Program-made: the position numbers and the translations under genes
In this document: positions 42,463-50,631 of the stretch, piece by piece
Layout of the letters: every line of letters begins with the position of its first letter
Numbering within the stretch: the stretch's first letter is position 1
Assembly: GCF_002803155.1 (NCBI RefSeq)
Contig: NZ_NNBP01000008.1
Span: 248,001 to 312,000 of the forward strand
DNA length: 64,000 nucleotides
Direction of reading: 5' to 3'
Source: Streptomyces sp. CB02959
GTDB taxonomy: Bacteria; Actinomycetota; Actinomycetes; Streptomycetales; Streptomycetaceae
The notes under the pieces: generated by a model
Told to the model about the DNA's origin: nothing
Seen by the model: only the letters and a program-made list of their open reading frames with translations
Databases searched by the model: none

Positions 42463-43380
42463 GTGCGTGGAATCCTTCTCGCCGGCGGCACCGGCTCCCG
42501 GCTCTGGCCGATCACCCGGGCGGTGTCCAAACAACTGATGCCGGTCTTCGACAAACCGATGGTCTACTACCCGCTCAGCACCCTGGTGATGGCGGGCGTC
42601 AGCGAGGTGCTGGTGATCACCACACCCGAGGACCGCCCGCAGTTCCAGCGGCTGCTGGGCGACGGGCACCCGTGGGGCCTGCGCCTGGAATACGCGGTCC
42701 AGCCCGAACCCCGCGGCATCGCCCAGGCGTTCCTGATCGCCGAGGACTTCCTCGCCGGGGCGCCCGCCGCACTGATCCTGGGCGACAACATCTTCCACGG
42801 CGTCGGCCTCGGCCGCCGGCTGCGCGACCGCGGCACGGTCACCGGCGGGCGGATCTTCGCCTACCCGGTCGCCGACCCCAGCGCCTACGGCGTCGTCGAG
42901 TTCGACCCGGCCGGGCGGGTGCTCTCCATCGAGGAGAAACCCGCCCTGCCGCGCTCCCGCTACGCCGTACCGGGCCTGTACTTCTACGACGGCGCGGTCG
43001 TCGACATCGCCCGCGGCCTGCGCCCCAGCGCCCGCGGCGAACTGGAGATCAGCGACGTCAACACCGCCTACCTGGAGCGCGGCCAACTGCACGCGACCCT
43101 CCTCGACCGCGGCACCGCCTGGCTCGACACCGGGACCTTCGACTCCCTCGTCCAGGCCGCCGAGTTCGTCCGGGTCATCGAGGAACGGCAGAGCCTGAAG
43201 ATCGGCTGCGTCGAGGAGGCCGCCTGGCGCGCCGGCCTGATCGACGACGCGCAACTGCGGCGCCTGGCCGAACCGCTGTGCAAGAGCGGCTACGGCGACT
43301 ACCTGCTGCGGCTCCTGGACTGGGAGGCGCAGCGGCACGCGCAGTTCGCCGACCGGCTGGTACCGGTGGCGGGCCGGTGA
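42463..43380 (+). CDS. rmlA: glucose-1-phosphate thymidylyltransferase (dTDP-glucose synthase)
   Basis: A 305-aa enzyme that makes dTDP-glucose from glucose-1-phosphate and dTTP, the first step to dTDP-deoxysugars. The nucleotide-binding motif GILLAGGTGSRLWPITRAVSK is at the N-terminus, followed by KQLMPVFDKPMVYYPLS, the metal site LGDNIFHG and GTAWLDTGT. The GTG start is set by GGAGG eight bases upstream. It diverges from the transporter operon and is followed 20 bp later by the mycothiol amidase gene. No 4,6-dehydratase or other deoxysugar gene is in the window, so either these lie elsewhere or the glycosyltransferase uses a simple donor. Confidence 0.94.
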   Translation: MRGILLAGGTGSRLWPITRAVSKQLMPVFDKPMVYYPLSTLVMAGVSEVLVITTPEDRPQFQRLLGDGHPWGLRLEYAVQPEPRGIAQAFLIAEDFLAGAPAALILGDNIFHGVGLGRRLRDRGTVTGGRIFAYPVADPSAYGVVEFDPAGRVLSIEEKPALPRSRYAVPGLYFYDGAVVDIARGLRPSARGELEISDVNTAYLERGQLHATLLDRGTAWLDTGTFDSLVQAAEFVRVIEERQSLKIGCVEEAAWRAGLIDDAQLRRLAEPLCKSGYGDYLLRLLDWEAQRHAQFADRLVPVAGR

Positions 43381-43400
43381 GCCACATCCGAGGAGAACCG

Positions 43401-44372
43401 GTGACCCAGACCAGTCAACCCCACCCCGACCGGGTCCGGCCGCGGCTGCTGGCCGTGCACGCCCACCCCGACGACGAATCCAGCAAGGGCGCGGCCACCA
43501 TGGCCAAGTACGCCGCCGAAGGCACCGACGTCCTGGTGGCGACCTGCACCGGCGGCGAACGGGGCTCCGTCCTCAACCCCGCACTGCGCGGCGACCCGGA
43601 ACTCGCCGACCGGATGCCCGAGGTCCGCGCCTGCGAGATGGAGGAGGCCCGGCGGATCCTCGGCGTGCGCCAGGAGTGGCTGGGGTTCGTCGACTCCGGC
43701 CTGCCCGAGGGCAACCCCGCCCCACCGCTGCCCCCGGGCTGCTTCGCCCGCCTGGACGTCGCCGACGCGGCCAGCGAACTCCTCCGCGTCATAAGGGAGT
43801 TCCGGCCGCACGTGGTCACCACCTACGCGCCCGACGGCGGCTACCCGCACCCGGACCACGTCATGACCCACCGGGTCGCCGTCGCGGCCTTCGACACCGC
43901 CGCCGACCCGGACGTCTGCCCCGAGGCCGGCCCGCCCTGGCAGCCGCTCAAGCTCTACTACAACCACGGCTCCCACCCGGCCCGCCGCGCCGCCCTGCAC
44001 CGCGCCCTGCTCGACCGCGGCCTGCCCTCCCCGTACGCGCCGATCTGGCGGGACCTGCGGCACCAGCCGCCGATCACCACCCGGGTCCCGTGCGCCGCGT
44101 ACTTCCCGGTGCGCGACCGGGCGCTGATCGCGCACGCCTCCCAGATCGACCCGGACGGCCCGTGGTTCGCGGTGCCGCTCGCCCTCCAGCAGGAGATCTG
44201 GCCGACCGAGGACTACGCCCTGGCGCGCTCCCTGGTCGACACCCACCTGCCGGAGAGCGACCTGTTCGCCGGCATCACCCTGCCGGGCGTGCCGCGCCTG
44301 CACTACGCGGCCCGGCACACCGCCCCGGCGGACCGGCCGCACGCCGGCGCCGTCACCCCGGCCGGCCGCTGA
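43401..44372 (+). CDS. mca: mycothiol S-conjugate amidase-like PIG-L family zinc hydrolase
   Basis: A 323-aa LmbE/PIG-L zinc amidase. Mca cleaves mycothiol S-conjugates into an N-acetylcysteine conjugate, which is exported, and GlcN-Ins. The Mca-type signature AVHAHPDDESSKGAATMAKY at about residue 17 carries the zinc His-Pro-Asp-Asp, followed by CTGGERGSVLNP and the third zinc ligand in YPHPDHVMTH. The long C-terminus (HASQIDPDGPWFAVPL) is more like Mca than the shorter MshB deacetylase. GTG start with GGAG upstream. Its position inside a cluster for a thiol-bearing product suggests a role in sulfur handling or self-protection; a misplaced housekeeping mca is the alternative. The 3' end overlaps the convergent FkbH gene by 20 bp. 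Confidence 0.85.
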   Translation: MTQTSQPHPDRVRPRLLAVHAHPDDESSKGAATMAKYAAEGTDVLVATCTGGERGSVLNPALRGDPELADRMPEVRACEMEEARRILGVRQEWLGFVDSGLPEGNPAPPLPPGCFARLDVADAASELLRVIREFRPHVVTTYAPDGGYPHPDHVMTHRVAVAAFDTAADPDVCPEAGPPWQPLKLYYNHGSHPARRAALHRALLDRGLPSPYAPIWRDLRHQPPITTRVPCAAYFPVRDRALIAHASQIDPDGPWFAVPLALQQEIWPTEDYALARSLVDTHLPESDLFAGITLPGVPRLHYAARHTAPADRPHAGAVTPAGR

Positions 44373-46257
44373 GCGGCCCGGTGCCGAACGCCGCGGTCAC
44401 CCGCAGGTGGCCGGGCATCGGGGGCAGCGGGTCGAGGCCGTGCCGGAACACCGGCGCCGCCTCGTCCCCGCCCTCCCGCCCGAACCCCAGCGACGGATAG
44501 AACGACCGGAACCGCCCGTTCTTCGCGGTCTCCCGGTACCGTCCGCGCACCGCCACCAGCCCGCACTCCCGGGCCTGCCGCAGCACCCGGCCCACCGCGG
44601 CCGCCGCGATCCCCCGGCCGAACACCCGGCAGCTGAGCAGCGCGTTGTCCAGTTCCAGCACCCCGTCCGCGCACCGCGCGAAGACCGCCCCCACCACGCC
44701 TGCGTCCCCGCACCGGTCGGCCGCCGTGACCACCAGCACCGCCCGCCCGGGCGCCGCGGCGTACGCCGCCACCTCCGCCGGTCCCATCCGCAGCGTCGTC
44801 AGGTTGAACTGGTTGGTCCGCCGGGTGAGTTGGGCCACCCGCGCCAGGTCGCCCCCGGTCGCGGTCCGGATCCCGACCCGCACGTCCAGCCGCCGCAGGT
44901 ACTCCGCGTACGAGCCGGTGTCGGCACGCAGCTCCGCGCGGGCCGCCTCGGTCCGGTAGTGGGCGCCCCGGACGCGGTCCTCCTCGGTCAGTTCCAGCGT
45001 GTCGAACCAGCCGTCGGCGAGCAGCAGGTGGCCGTGGACGGCCGGTTCGCCGCCGAGCCGGACCACGGCCGCCTCGGGCAGGCTCCCGGCGACCAGCCCG
45101 GTCTCGAACGCCGAGTCGTCGGCGAAGACCAGGCTGTCCGCCCCCAGGTTCAACCGTGCGGCGATCTCCCGCAGGTTCCCGTCCTTGGGCTCCCAGTTGG
45201 CCCGCACGCAGGCGAAGTCGGCCTCCCGCAGCACCATGTCCGGGTGGTCCCGCAGCACCGCCGCCACCGCCCCGGCCTCGTTCTTGCTGCTGACCGCCAG
45301 CACCACGCCCTGGCTCCCCAGCTGCTTGACCACCCGCTGGAACCGCCCGAACGCCTCGCCCCGGAGGGTGCCAGCCGCCGCGATCCCGTCCGGCCCGTCG
45401 TCCCCCAGCACCCCGTCCCACAGGGTGTTGTCGAGGTCGACCACCAGCACCTTCTTCGTCCGCCCGGACAGCGCCCGGGCCAGGTGCCCGACCTCCCGCG
45501 CGTACCGGGCCAGCAGCTCCTCGCTCAGGTGCGCCCCGGCGTAGACCGCCAGCCGCGGCTCCTCGGCGGGCCCACCGGCGGCCACCAGCGGATCCAGGTC
45601 CAGCACCACCACCCGCGAGTGCCGCGCCGCCAGCCGCAGCAGTGCGGCATTGAACTCCCGCCACACCACGCCGAGTTCGGCCCGGGACGCCAGATCCACC
45701 AGTTGGTGCGACCAGCTGCGGGGCAGCGGCACGGTGTTGAGCACCAGCGTGCCGCCGCCGTGCGCCGCGTACCGCTCCGCCAGCGCCCCGACCCCGGCCA
45801 GCGCCCGGTCCGCGGCCGCCCGCACCGCATCGACCCGCCACACCACCGGCAGCTCGTCGAGCACCACATACGGGTCCAGGACGCACAGCACCAGCCGGTG
45901 CCCGGCGTCGTAGACCGCGCTCGACGGGTCCCGCAGGTCCCGCACGTACGCGTCGAAGTCGCTCACCGCCACCCGTGCCCACAGGCCGTGCCGGGCGCAC
46001 TCGGCGGTCAGCGACGGCACCAGCGCGGCCAGCGTGCCGTGCCCGGTGACCGCGATCCCGATCTCCCCGGGGGCGTCCGGGGCGGTGCGGGAGGGGGCGT
46101 GCCGGGCCAGCAGCCGCCCGGCCCGCGCCAGGTCCGCCAACCCGCCCGGACCGGCGGCGAGTTCGCCGAGCACCGCCCGCACCTCGCCGTACCCGCCGCC
46201 CGCCCGCACCAGCTCCCGCAACCGCCCCAGTGCCGCTGCCACCGCGTCCGCCGTCAT
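44353..46257 (-). CDS. FkbH-like HAD-superfamily protein (long form with SGNH-like N-domain)
   Basis: A 634-aa protein. FkbH enzymes take 1,3-bisphosphoglycerate, dephosphorylate it and place a glyceryl unit on an ACP. The N-terminal 260 residues look like the SGNH-hydrolase-type domain of long FkbH proteins. The HAD motif VVDLDNTLWDGVLGDDG (near residue 275) is followed by SSKNE, then by FADDSAFE for later HAD motifs. The C-terminal third (TRRTNQFNLTTLRM and onward) is GNAT-like. GAGGGGG precedes the ATG. No dedicated glyceryl-ACP or methoxymalonate genes are visible next to it, so the target carrier is unclear. Whether it belongs to the cluster is inference from position. Confidence 0.88.
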   Translation of the reverse strand: MTADAVAAALGRLRELVRAGGGYGEVRAVLGELAAGPGGLADLARAGRLLARHAPSRTAPDAPGEIGIAVTGHGTLAALVPSLTAECARHGLWARVAVSDFDAYVRDLRDPSSAVYDAGHRLVLCVLDPYVVLDELPVVWRVDAVRAAADRALAGVGALAERYAAHGGGTLVLNTVPLPRSWSHQLVDLASRAELGVVWREFNAALLRLAARHSRVVVLDLDPLVAAGGPAEEPRLAVYAGAHLSEELLARYAREVGHLARALSGRTKKVLVVDLDNTLWDGVLGDDGPDGIAAAGTLRGEAFGRFQRVVKQLGSQGVVLAVSSKNEAGAVAAVLRDHPDMVLREADFACVRANWEPKDGNLREIAARLNLGADSLVFADDSAFETGLVAGSLPEAAVVRLGGEPAVHGHLLLADGWFDTLELTEEDRVRGAHYRTEAARAELRADTGSYAEYLRRLDVRVGIRTATGGDLARVAQLTRRTNQFNLTTLRMGPAEVAAYAAAPGRAVLVVTAADRCGDAGVVGAVFARCADGVLELDNALLSCRVFGRGIAAAAVGRVLRQARECGLVAVRGRYRETAKNGRFRSFYPSLGFGREGGDEAAPVFRHGLDPLPPMPGHLRVTAAFGTGPLSGRPG

Positions 46258-46366
46258 CGCACAGCCCCCTCGCCGCCGGTCGGATGTCCGCGCCAGGCTA
46301 GGGCGCGGCCCGACCGGCCGACTCGGGCGCCGGTGGAGCCCCCGTACAGTGCGCCGCGGCCGGGGC

Positions 46367-47941
46367 TCAGCCGGCCGCCGGCCGCTCCGGCCCGCACCAG
46401 GCGGTCAGCGCCGCACGCAGCGCGTCCTCCGCCACCGGCCCGTCGCTCGCCCAGGCGAGATAGCCGTCCGGCCGCACCAGCAGCGCCGCCGCGTAGGGCT
46501 CCCGGGCGGTGGCCGGTACGACCTCGACCCGGTCGGTCCAACCCGCCGCGGCCTTGAGTGCGCCGCCGGCACCCGAACCGTCCAGCCCGAGCAGCAGCGG
46601 CCGCCCCGGGCGCAGCAGTTCCGCCAGCCGGGCCGGCCCGTCCGCCGTCGTCACCGGCAGATCGCGGGCGAACGCCCCCGCCAGCGGATGACCGCCCGGC
46701 CCGGAGGGGCCCCCGGCGACGGTGGGCGGAGCGGTGTAGCGGATGCCGGTGCCGTAGATGACGTCGCTGAGGTGCTTGTTGACCTCGTCCATCGCCATCA
46801 GCCGGGTGAACAACGCCCGCAACGCGTCCACCTGCGGGCCGGGCGCCATCAGCGCCACCTGCGCCCGGGTGTTGTCCAGCACCGCCGCGGCGACCGGATG
46901 CCGCTCCGCCTCGTAGCTGTCCAGCAGCCCCTCCGGCGCCCCGCCCCGGCACTCCGCGGCCAGCTTCCACCCCAGGTTGAAGGCGTCCTGAAGGCCGAGG
47001 TTGACGCCCTGCCCACCGGCCGGGAAGTGGATGTGCGCCGCGTCCCCGGCCAGCAGCACCCGGCCCGCGCGGTACCGGCTCGCCTGCCGGGCGCTGTCGG
47101 TGAAGCGGGTCACGAAGTCCACGTCGGTCAGGGTGATCCGCTGCCCGGTCACCCGCTCGATGGCGCCGGCCAGTTCGCCGGCGGTCGCCGGGCTCTCCAG
47201 GTCCTCCGGCACGCTCCATTCGGTCACGGCTATCCGCCCGTCGGGCATCCGCATGAACCAGCCCCCGTCGGTGCGCCGCCAACCGGTCGGCAGCTCACCG
47301 CCCCCGTGCACCTCGACGGTGCCGCGCCCCATCCGGGACACCAACGACGGGGCGGTGCCCGGGAAGTCGATCCCGGCACTCCTGCGGACCGCGCTGCGCC
47401 CGCCGTCGCACCCGACCACGAAGTCGGCACGGACCGCGGAGTCGCCGTCCGCGGTCCGCACATGGACGGTGACACCGTCCGCGTCCTGCGCCAGGCCCGT
47501 CACCTCCTGGTCGTAGCGGACCACCGCGCCGAGGCCGTCGGCCCGCCGGGCGAGCAGCTCCTTGAGGACGTGGTGGGGGAGGGTCAGGCCGTGCGGCTGC
47601 TCGGCGGGCTCCGCCGAGTGCCGGCCGAGGTGGTACAGCCCGGCGAAGTGGCCGCGGGTGGCCTGGTCGGAGAGGCTCTGCCGGTAGTCCGCCAGGCCCG
47701 GCAGGCTCTCCTGGGCGCGGGTGAACTCCGCCAGCAGGCCCCGCCGGTCCAGTGTCTCCAGCGTCCGGGAGTGCAGCTCCAGCGTGCGCGGCTCGCCCTG
47801 CCCGCGCCGCCCCCGCTCCAGGACGAGGGTCACGACGCCGTGCAGGCGCAGCTCGGCGGCCAACGCCAGGCCGACCGGGCCGCCGCCCGCGATCACGACA
47901 TCGAAGTGCTCCCCGCCGAGGGGGTGTTCCGTAGTGGTCAT
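46367..47941 (-). CDS. FAD-dependent aromatic-hydroxylase-type monooxygenase
   Basis: A 524-aa flavoprotein of the PHBH-like group A family (RdmE/PgaE type). The FAD-binding GxGxxG motif is in VVIAGGGPVGLALAAEL near residue 14, the DG motif in VGCDGGRSAVRRSAGIDFPG and the GD motif in VLLAGDAAHIHFPAGGQG. A C-terminal thioredoxin-like lid (about 400-524) completes the type. It needs NAD(P)H and oxygen to hydroxylate a substrate. I chose ATG 47941 over the longer frame since the FAD motif then lies at the usual distance. It is the last gene with a plausible secondary-metabolic role before the heat-shock region. It may tailor the polyketide or be unrelated. Confidence 0.88.
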   Translation of the reverse strand: MTTTEHPLGGEHFDVVIAGGGPVGLALAAELRLHGVVTLVLERGRRGQGEPRTLELHSRTLETLDRRGLLAEFTRAQESLPGLADYRQSLSDQATRGHFAGLYHLGRHSAEPAEQPHGLTLPHHVLKELLARRADGLGAVVRYDQEVTGLAQDADGVTVHVRTADGDSAVRADFVVGCDGGRSAVRRSAGIDFPGTAPSLVSRMGRGTVEVHGGGELPTGWRRTDGGWFMRMPDGRIAVTEWSVPEDLESPATAGELAGAIERVTGQRITLTDVDFVTRFTDSARQASRYRAGRVLLAGDAAHIHFPAGGQGVNLGLQDAFNLGWKLAAECRGGAPEGLLDSYEAERHPVAAAVLDNTRAQVALMAPGPQVDALRALFTRLMAMDEVNKHLSDVIYGTGIRYTAPPTVAGGPSGPGGHPLAGAFARDLPVTTADGPARLAELLRPGRPLLLGLDGSGAGGALKAAAGWTDRVEVVPATAREPYAAALLVRPDGYLAWASDGPVAEDALRAALTAWCGPERPAAG

Positions 47942-48064
47942 GCCCGCGACGCTAGCGACGGCGGGCACCCGCCACCAGTTACCGCTGTGCACACCGGAGT
48001 TGCACCGGACGCACTCTCGGGGCGCCCCGCCGGCCGCACCCCGGCCGTCCGCCGCCCCGCCGGG

Positions 48065-48193
48065 TCAGGGCCGGTACCGCAACGGATGGTCGGCGGGCAC
48101 CTCGGTCACCACGATCTGGTGCCCGTCCGGGTCTCCAGGCCACAACTCGTTCGCCCGAGGGCGGAGGCTGACCTGGATGGTGGTGCGGTGCAC
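48065..48193 (-). pseudogene. C-terminal remnant of a VOC/glyoxalase-family gene
   Basis: A 42-codon frame ends ELWPGDPDGHQIVVTEVPAD followed by HPLRYRP and a stop. This is the usual C-terminal strand pattern of small VOC (glyoxalase/bleomycin-resistance) proteins, where DPDGH precedes the last metal-ligand strand. The N-terminal rest is absent, replaced by the stop codon of the neighbouring regulator gene. I read it as a truncated relic, not a working gene. Confidence 0.45.
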
Positions 48194-48202
48194 CAGGCGG
48201 GG

Positions 48203-48832
48203 TCAGGGGGGAGTGAGGCTGTCGAGTTGGGCGGCGAGGCCGGGGTGGGTGGCTGCCAGGTGGGGGCGGGTGGCGGTCAGGGGGGCGATGAGGTCGGCGG
48301 GGTCGTTGTGGGCGAGAGCCGCGTGGAGCTCGCTGAGCGGGCGGCGGGCGGTGGGGGGCAGGTCTGTGAGGGCGGTGATCTGGCCGGCGAGGCGGCGTAG
48401 GTCGGCGGCGTTGTGGCGGGCCCAGGTGGCGGTGGTGCGCTGGGCGGCGCGGGCCTGGCGGGTGGCGGTGACGCGCTGTTCGCCGGTGGTGCCGGCGGGG
48501 CCGGGGCGGCCGCGCAGGTAGCGGCGTTCGGCGGCCTGGCGGCTGGTGACGCCGAGGGGGTGGGCGAGGTCGGCCCAGCTGGCGCCCGCGTCGCGGGCGG
48601 TTTCGATCAGGCCGGTCTCCCATCCGGCGAGCTGCTCGCGGACCTGCCGCAGCAGCATCAGGGAGGCCAGGGCCTGCTCCGGGCCCGGCCCGGTGCCGGG
48701 GCTGCCAGGGGTCTCGTGCTGGGCTGTGTGCAGGGCGTCGTTTATGGCGTTGAGGGCCGCCGCGGCGGCGAGGAACGACGCCGGGCTGTGGGCGTCGGTG
48801 CTGGTTGTGGACGGCTGGTCTGCTGCGGTCAC
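48203..48832 (-). CDS. HSP18-associated helix-turn-helix transcriptional regulator
   Basis: A 209-aa protein of the type found next to streptomycete hsp18 genes. The middle holds a helix-turn-helix, GASWADLAHPLGVTSRQAAERRYL (quoted in two parts: GASWADLAHPLG, VTSRQAAERRYL). The rest is Ala-rich helix with no enzymatic motif. I chose the GTG at 48832 because GGGAGGTG lies directly upstream; an ATG at 48850 would add six residues but has a poor site. It diverges from hsp18 with a perfect palindrome between them, so it most likely controls that gene and itself. This role is inference from context. Confidence 0.75.
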   Translation of the reverse strand: MTAADQPSTTSTDAHSPASFLAAAAALNAINDALHTAQHETPGSPGTGPGPEQALASLMLLRQVREQLAGWETGLIETARDAGASWADLAHPLGVTSRQAAERRYLRGRPGPAGTTGEQRVTATRQARAAQRTTATWARHNAADLRRLAGQITALTDLPPTARRPLSELHAALAHNDPADLIAPLTATRPHLAATHPGLAAQLDSLTPP

Positions 48833-48875
48833 GGGCACCTCCCTCGTCATGTCATCAAGTCGACGACATCATGTT

Positions 48876-48894
48876 TGTCATCCATTGGATGACA
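48876..48894. promoter_or_regulatory. perfect palindromic operator upstream of hsp18
   Basis: TGTCATCCATTGGATGACA has two perfect 9-bp arms around one central base. It lies between a possible -35 (TTGTCA, 48875-48880) and a weak -10 (about 48898-48903) for hsp18, and 44 bp upstream of the divergent regulator start. This is the right place for autoregulated repression. It does not match the HspR (HAIR) or CIRCE consensus. Confidence 0.7.
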
Positions 48895-48960
48895 TGTTAC
48901 AACGGTGTCAGTGCAGCGCATTGGCAGCAACTGCCTACAAACCGCTGGAGGTGTTTCACG

Positions 48961-49392
48961 ATGTTGATGCGCACTGACCCCTTCCGTGAGCTGGACCGGC
49001 TGGCACAGCAGCTGATGGGCCCGGGCACCTGGTCCAAGCCGTCGGCGATGCCGATGGACGCCTACCGCGAGGGCGACGAGTACGTGGTGGCCTTCGACCT
49101 CCCCGGTGTCACCGCGGACGCGATCGACATCGACGTCGAGCGGAACATGCTCACCGTCAAGGCCGAGCGCCGGCCGGTGGCGAAGGCCGACGACGTGCAG
49201 ATGGAACTGTCCGAGCGGCCGCTGGGCGCCTTCTCCCGCCAGATCGTGCTCGCCGACACCCTCGACACCGAGCACATCCAGGCCGACTACGACGCGGGCG
49301 TGCTCACCCTGCGCATCCCGATCGCCGAGCGCGCCAAGCCCCGCAAGATCTCCATCGGCGTCGGCTCCGGCCGCAAGGAGATCTCCGGCTGA
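48961..49392 (+). CDS. hsp18: small heat-shock protein of the Hsp20/alpha-crystallin family (Hsp18)
   Basis: A 143-aa cytoplasmic holdase chaperone. The alpha-crystallin domain runs from about residue 35 to 130 (YVVAFDLPGV at the start, YDAGVLTLRIPIAER near the end), preceded by the usual FRELDRLAQQL N-terminus. GGAGG at 48947-48951 fixes the ATG at 48961. It diverges from its probable regulator and is followed by two DUF2267 genes in the same direction. Confidence 0.95.
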   Translation: MLMRTDPFRELDRLAQQLMGPGTWSKPSAMPMDAYREGDEYVVAFDLPGVTADAIDIDVERNMLTVKAERRPVAKADDVQMELSERPLGAFSRQIVLADTLDTEHIQADYDAGVLTLRIPIAERAKPRKISIGVGSGRKEISG

Positions 49393-49494
49393 CACCAGCC
49401 GGCCGGACCGGTGCGGAGGACAGGCACCTGATCTCCTCCTCATCACCCGTCCTCCGCACCCCTGGACAGTCCGAACAGGAAAGGGGCGGCCGAG

Positions 49495-49890
49495 ATGACT
49501 CTGCGACGCGAAGCGTTCCTCGATCACGTGAGAGAACGCGGTGAGTACGAGACCGTGCAGGAAGCGGAGCGGGCGGCCCGCGTGGTTCTCGCCCTGCTCG
49601 GCGCGCACCTGGTCGGCGAGGTCCGAGCCCAGCTCGCCGCACGCCTGCCGGAGGAATTCGCACTGATCCTGCTGAACCCGCTGCAGAGCGCCGAACCGCT
49701 GCCCCCCGAACGGTTCGTCCGCGCGACCGCGGCCTGGATCGAAGGCGCCACCGAGCACACCGCGACCTGGGACGTCAGCGCCGTCCTGTCCACGGTCGCC
49801 GACACCGCCGGCAACGACCTGACGGGGCAGATCCTGCTCCAGCTCCCCGCCGGCTACGACCTCCTCTTCGGCCGCCCACAACCCACCTGA
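49495..49890 (+). CDS. DUF2267 protein
   Basis: A 131-aa soluble, acidic, helical protein of the DUF2267 family: RREAFLDHVRERGEY at the start, EAERAARVVLALLGAHLVGEV, then LPEEFALILLNP and the closing LQLPAGYDLLFG. The function of the family is unknown; members often sit in stress operons next to Hsp20, as here. The ATG follows AAGGGGCGG. It is paralogous to the next gene. Confidence 0.85.
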   Translation: MTLRREAFLDHVRERGEYETVQEAERAARVVLALLGAHLVGEVRAQLAARLPEEFALILLNPLQSAEPLPPERFVRATAAWIEGATEHTATWDVSAVLSTVADTAGNDLTGQILLQLPAGYDLLFGRPQPT

Positions 49891-49961
49891 CCAAGACCTG
49901 GAGTGGTGCCACACCCCCGGGCGCCACCCCATCCCGGCTCCGATGAAAGGCATGCACAGCA

Positions 49962-50405
49962 GTGATCACCGACGTACGCGCACCTCAAGGGCACCAGCAG
50001 CCGTACGAGACGGCGTACGAGCAGATGCTGGAGAAAGTCCGCTACGAGGGCGCCTACCCCACCCGCGAGAAGGCCGACGAAGCCGTCCGCCTCGTCCTGG
50101 GAGGGCTCGGGCGTCAGCTGACCGGCGACGAACGCGTCGACCTGGCCGCCTGCCTGCCCCTGGAGGCCGCACGCGTCCTGACCGCACAGATCCCCGACAC
50201 CCAGCCGCTGACCGGCTGGGCCTTCGTCAAGGACCTCGCCGCCCGCTCCGGCGCCTCCCTGGCCACCACCCGCTGGGACACCGGCTCCGTATTCGCCGCC
50301 GTCACAGCCCACGCCGGCCCCGACCTGATCACCCGCATCCTGTACCAGCTTCCCACCGGCTACGCCCTGCTGTTCGGCCGCGCCGAACTCGCCCCGGCCG
50401 CGTAA
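49962..50405 (+). CDS. DUF2267 protein (paralogue)
   Basis: A 147-aa second DUF2267 protein with the same layout: YEQMLEKVRYEGAY, EKADEAVRLVLGGLGRQLTGDE, LPLEAARVLTAQIP and YQLPTGYALLFG. It probably arose by duplication of the preceding gene. It starts at GTG 49962 with AAAGG upstream, 71 bp after its paralogue. A strong terminator follows, so hsp18 and the two DUF2267 genes may form one transcript. No function can be assigned. Confidence 0.85.
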   Translation: MITDVRAPQGHQQPYETAYEQMLEKVRYEGAYPTREKADEAVRLVLGGLGRQLTGDERVDLAACLPLEAARVLTAQIPDTQPLTGWAFVKDLAARSGASLATTRWDTGSVFAAVTAHAGPDLITRILYQLPTGYALLFGRAELAPAA

Positions 50406-50464
50406 GCGGGCACCCGGAGCCGTAACAGAGGCCCGCCCCGACCCCCGCCGGACGGTCTCGTACT

Positions 50465-50501
50465 GGTGAAGTCCCCGATCGCGCGGATCGGGGACTTCAC
50501 C
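50465..50501. terminator. strong hairpin terminator after the hsp18-DUF2267 genes
   Basis: A perfect 16-bp stem GGTGAAGTCCCCGATC / GATCGGGGACTTCACC with a 5-base GCGCG loop, 60 bp after the last stop. Such long hairpins without a strict U tract are common streptomycete terminators. Confidence 0.85.
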
Positions 50502-50631
50502 TTGCTGGTCACCGTCCGGGCCACGCTGGCCCGGACCCCCGCCGATCCCGGATTCGTCCTCAGAACCCGTTCTCACTCAAAAGCGGAACGGACCCCCTTC
50601 TGAGACTTGCATTGTGCGGAAATCCGGGCCC

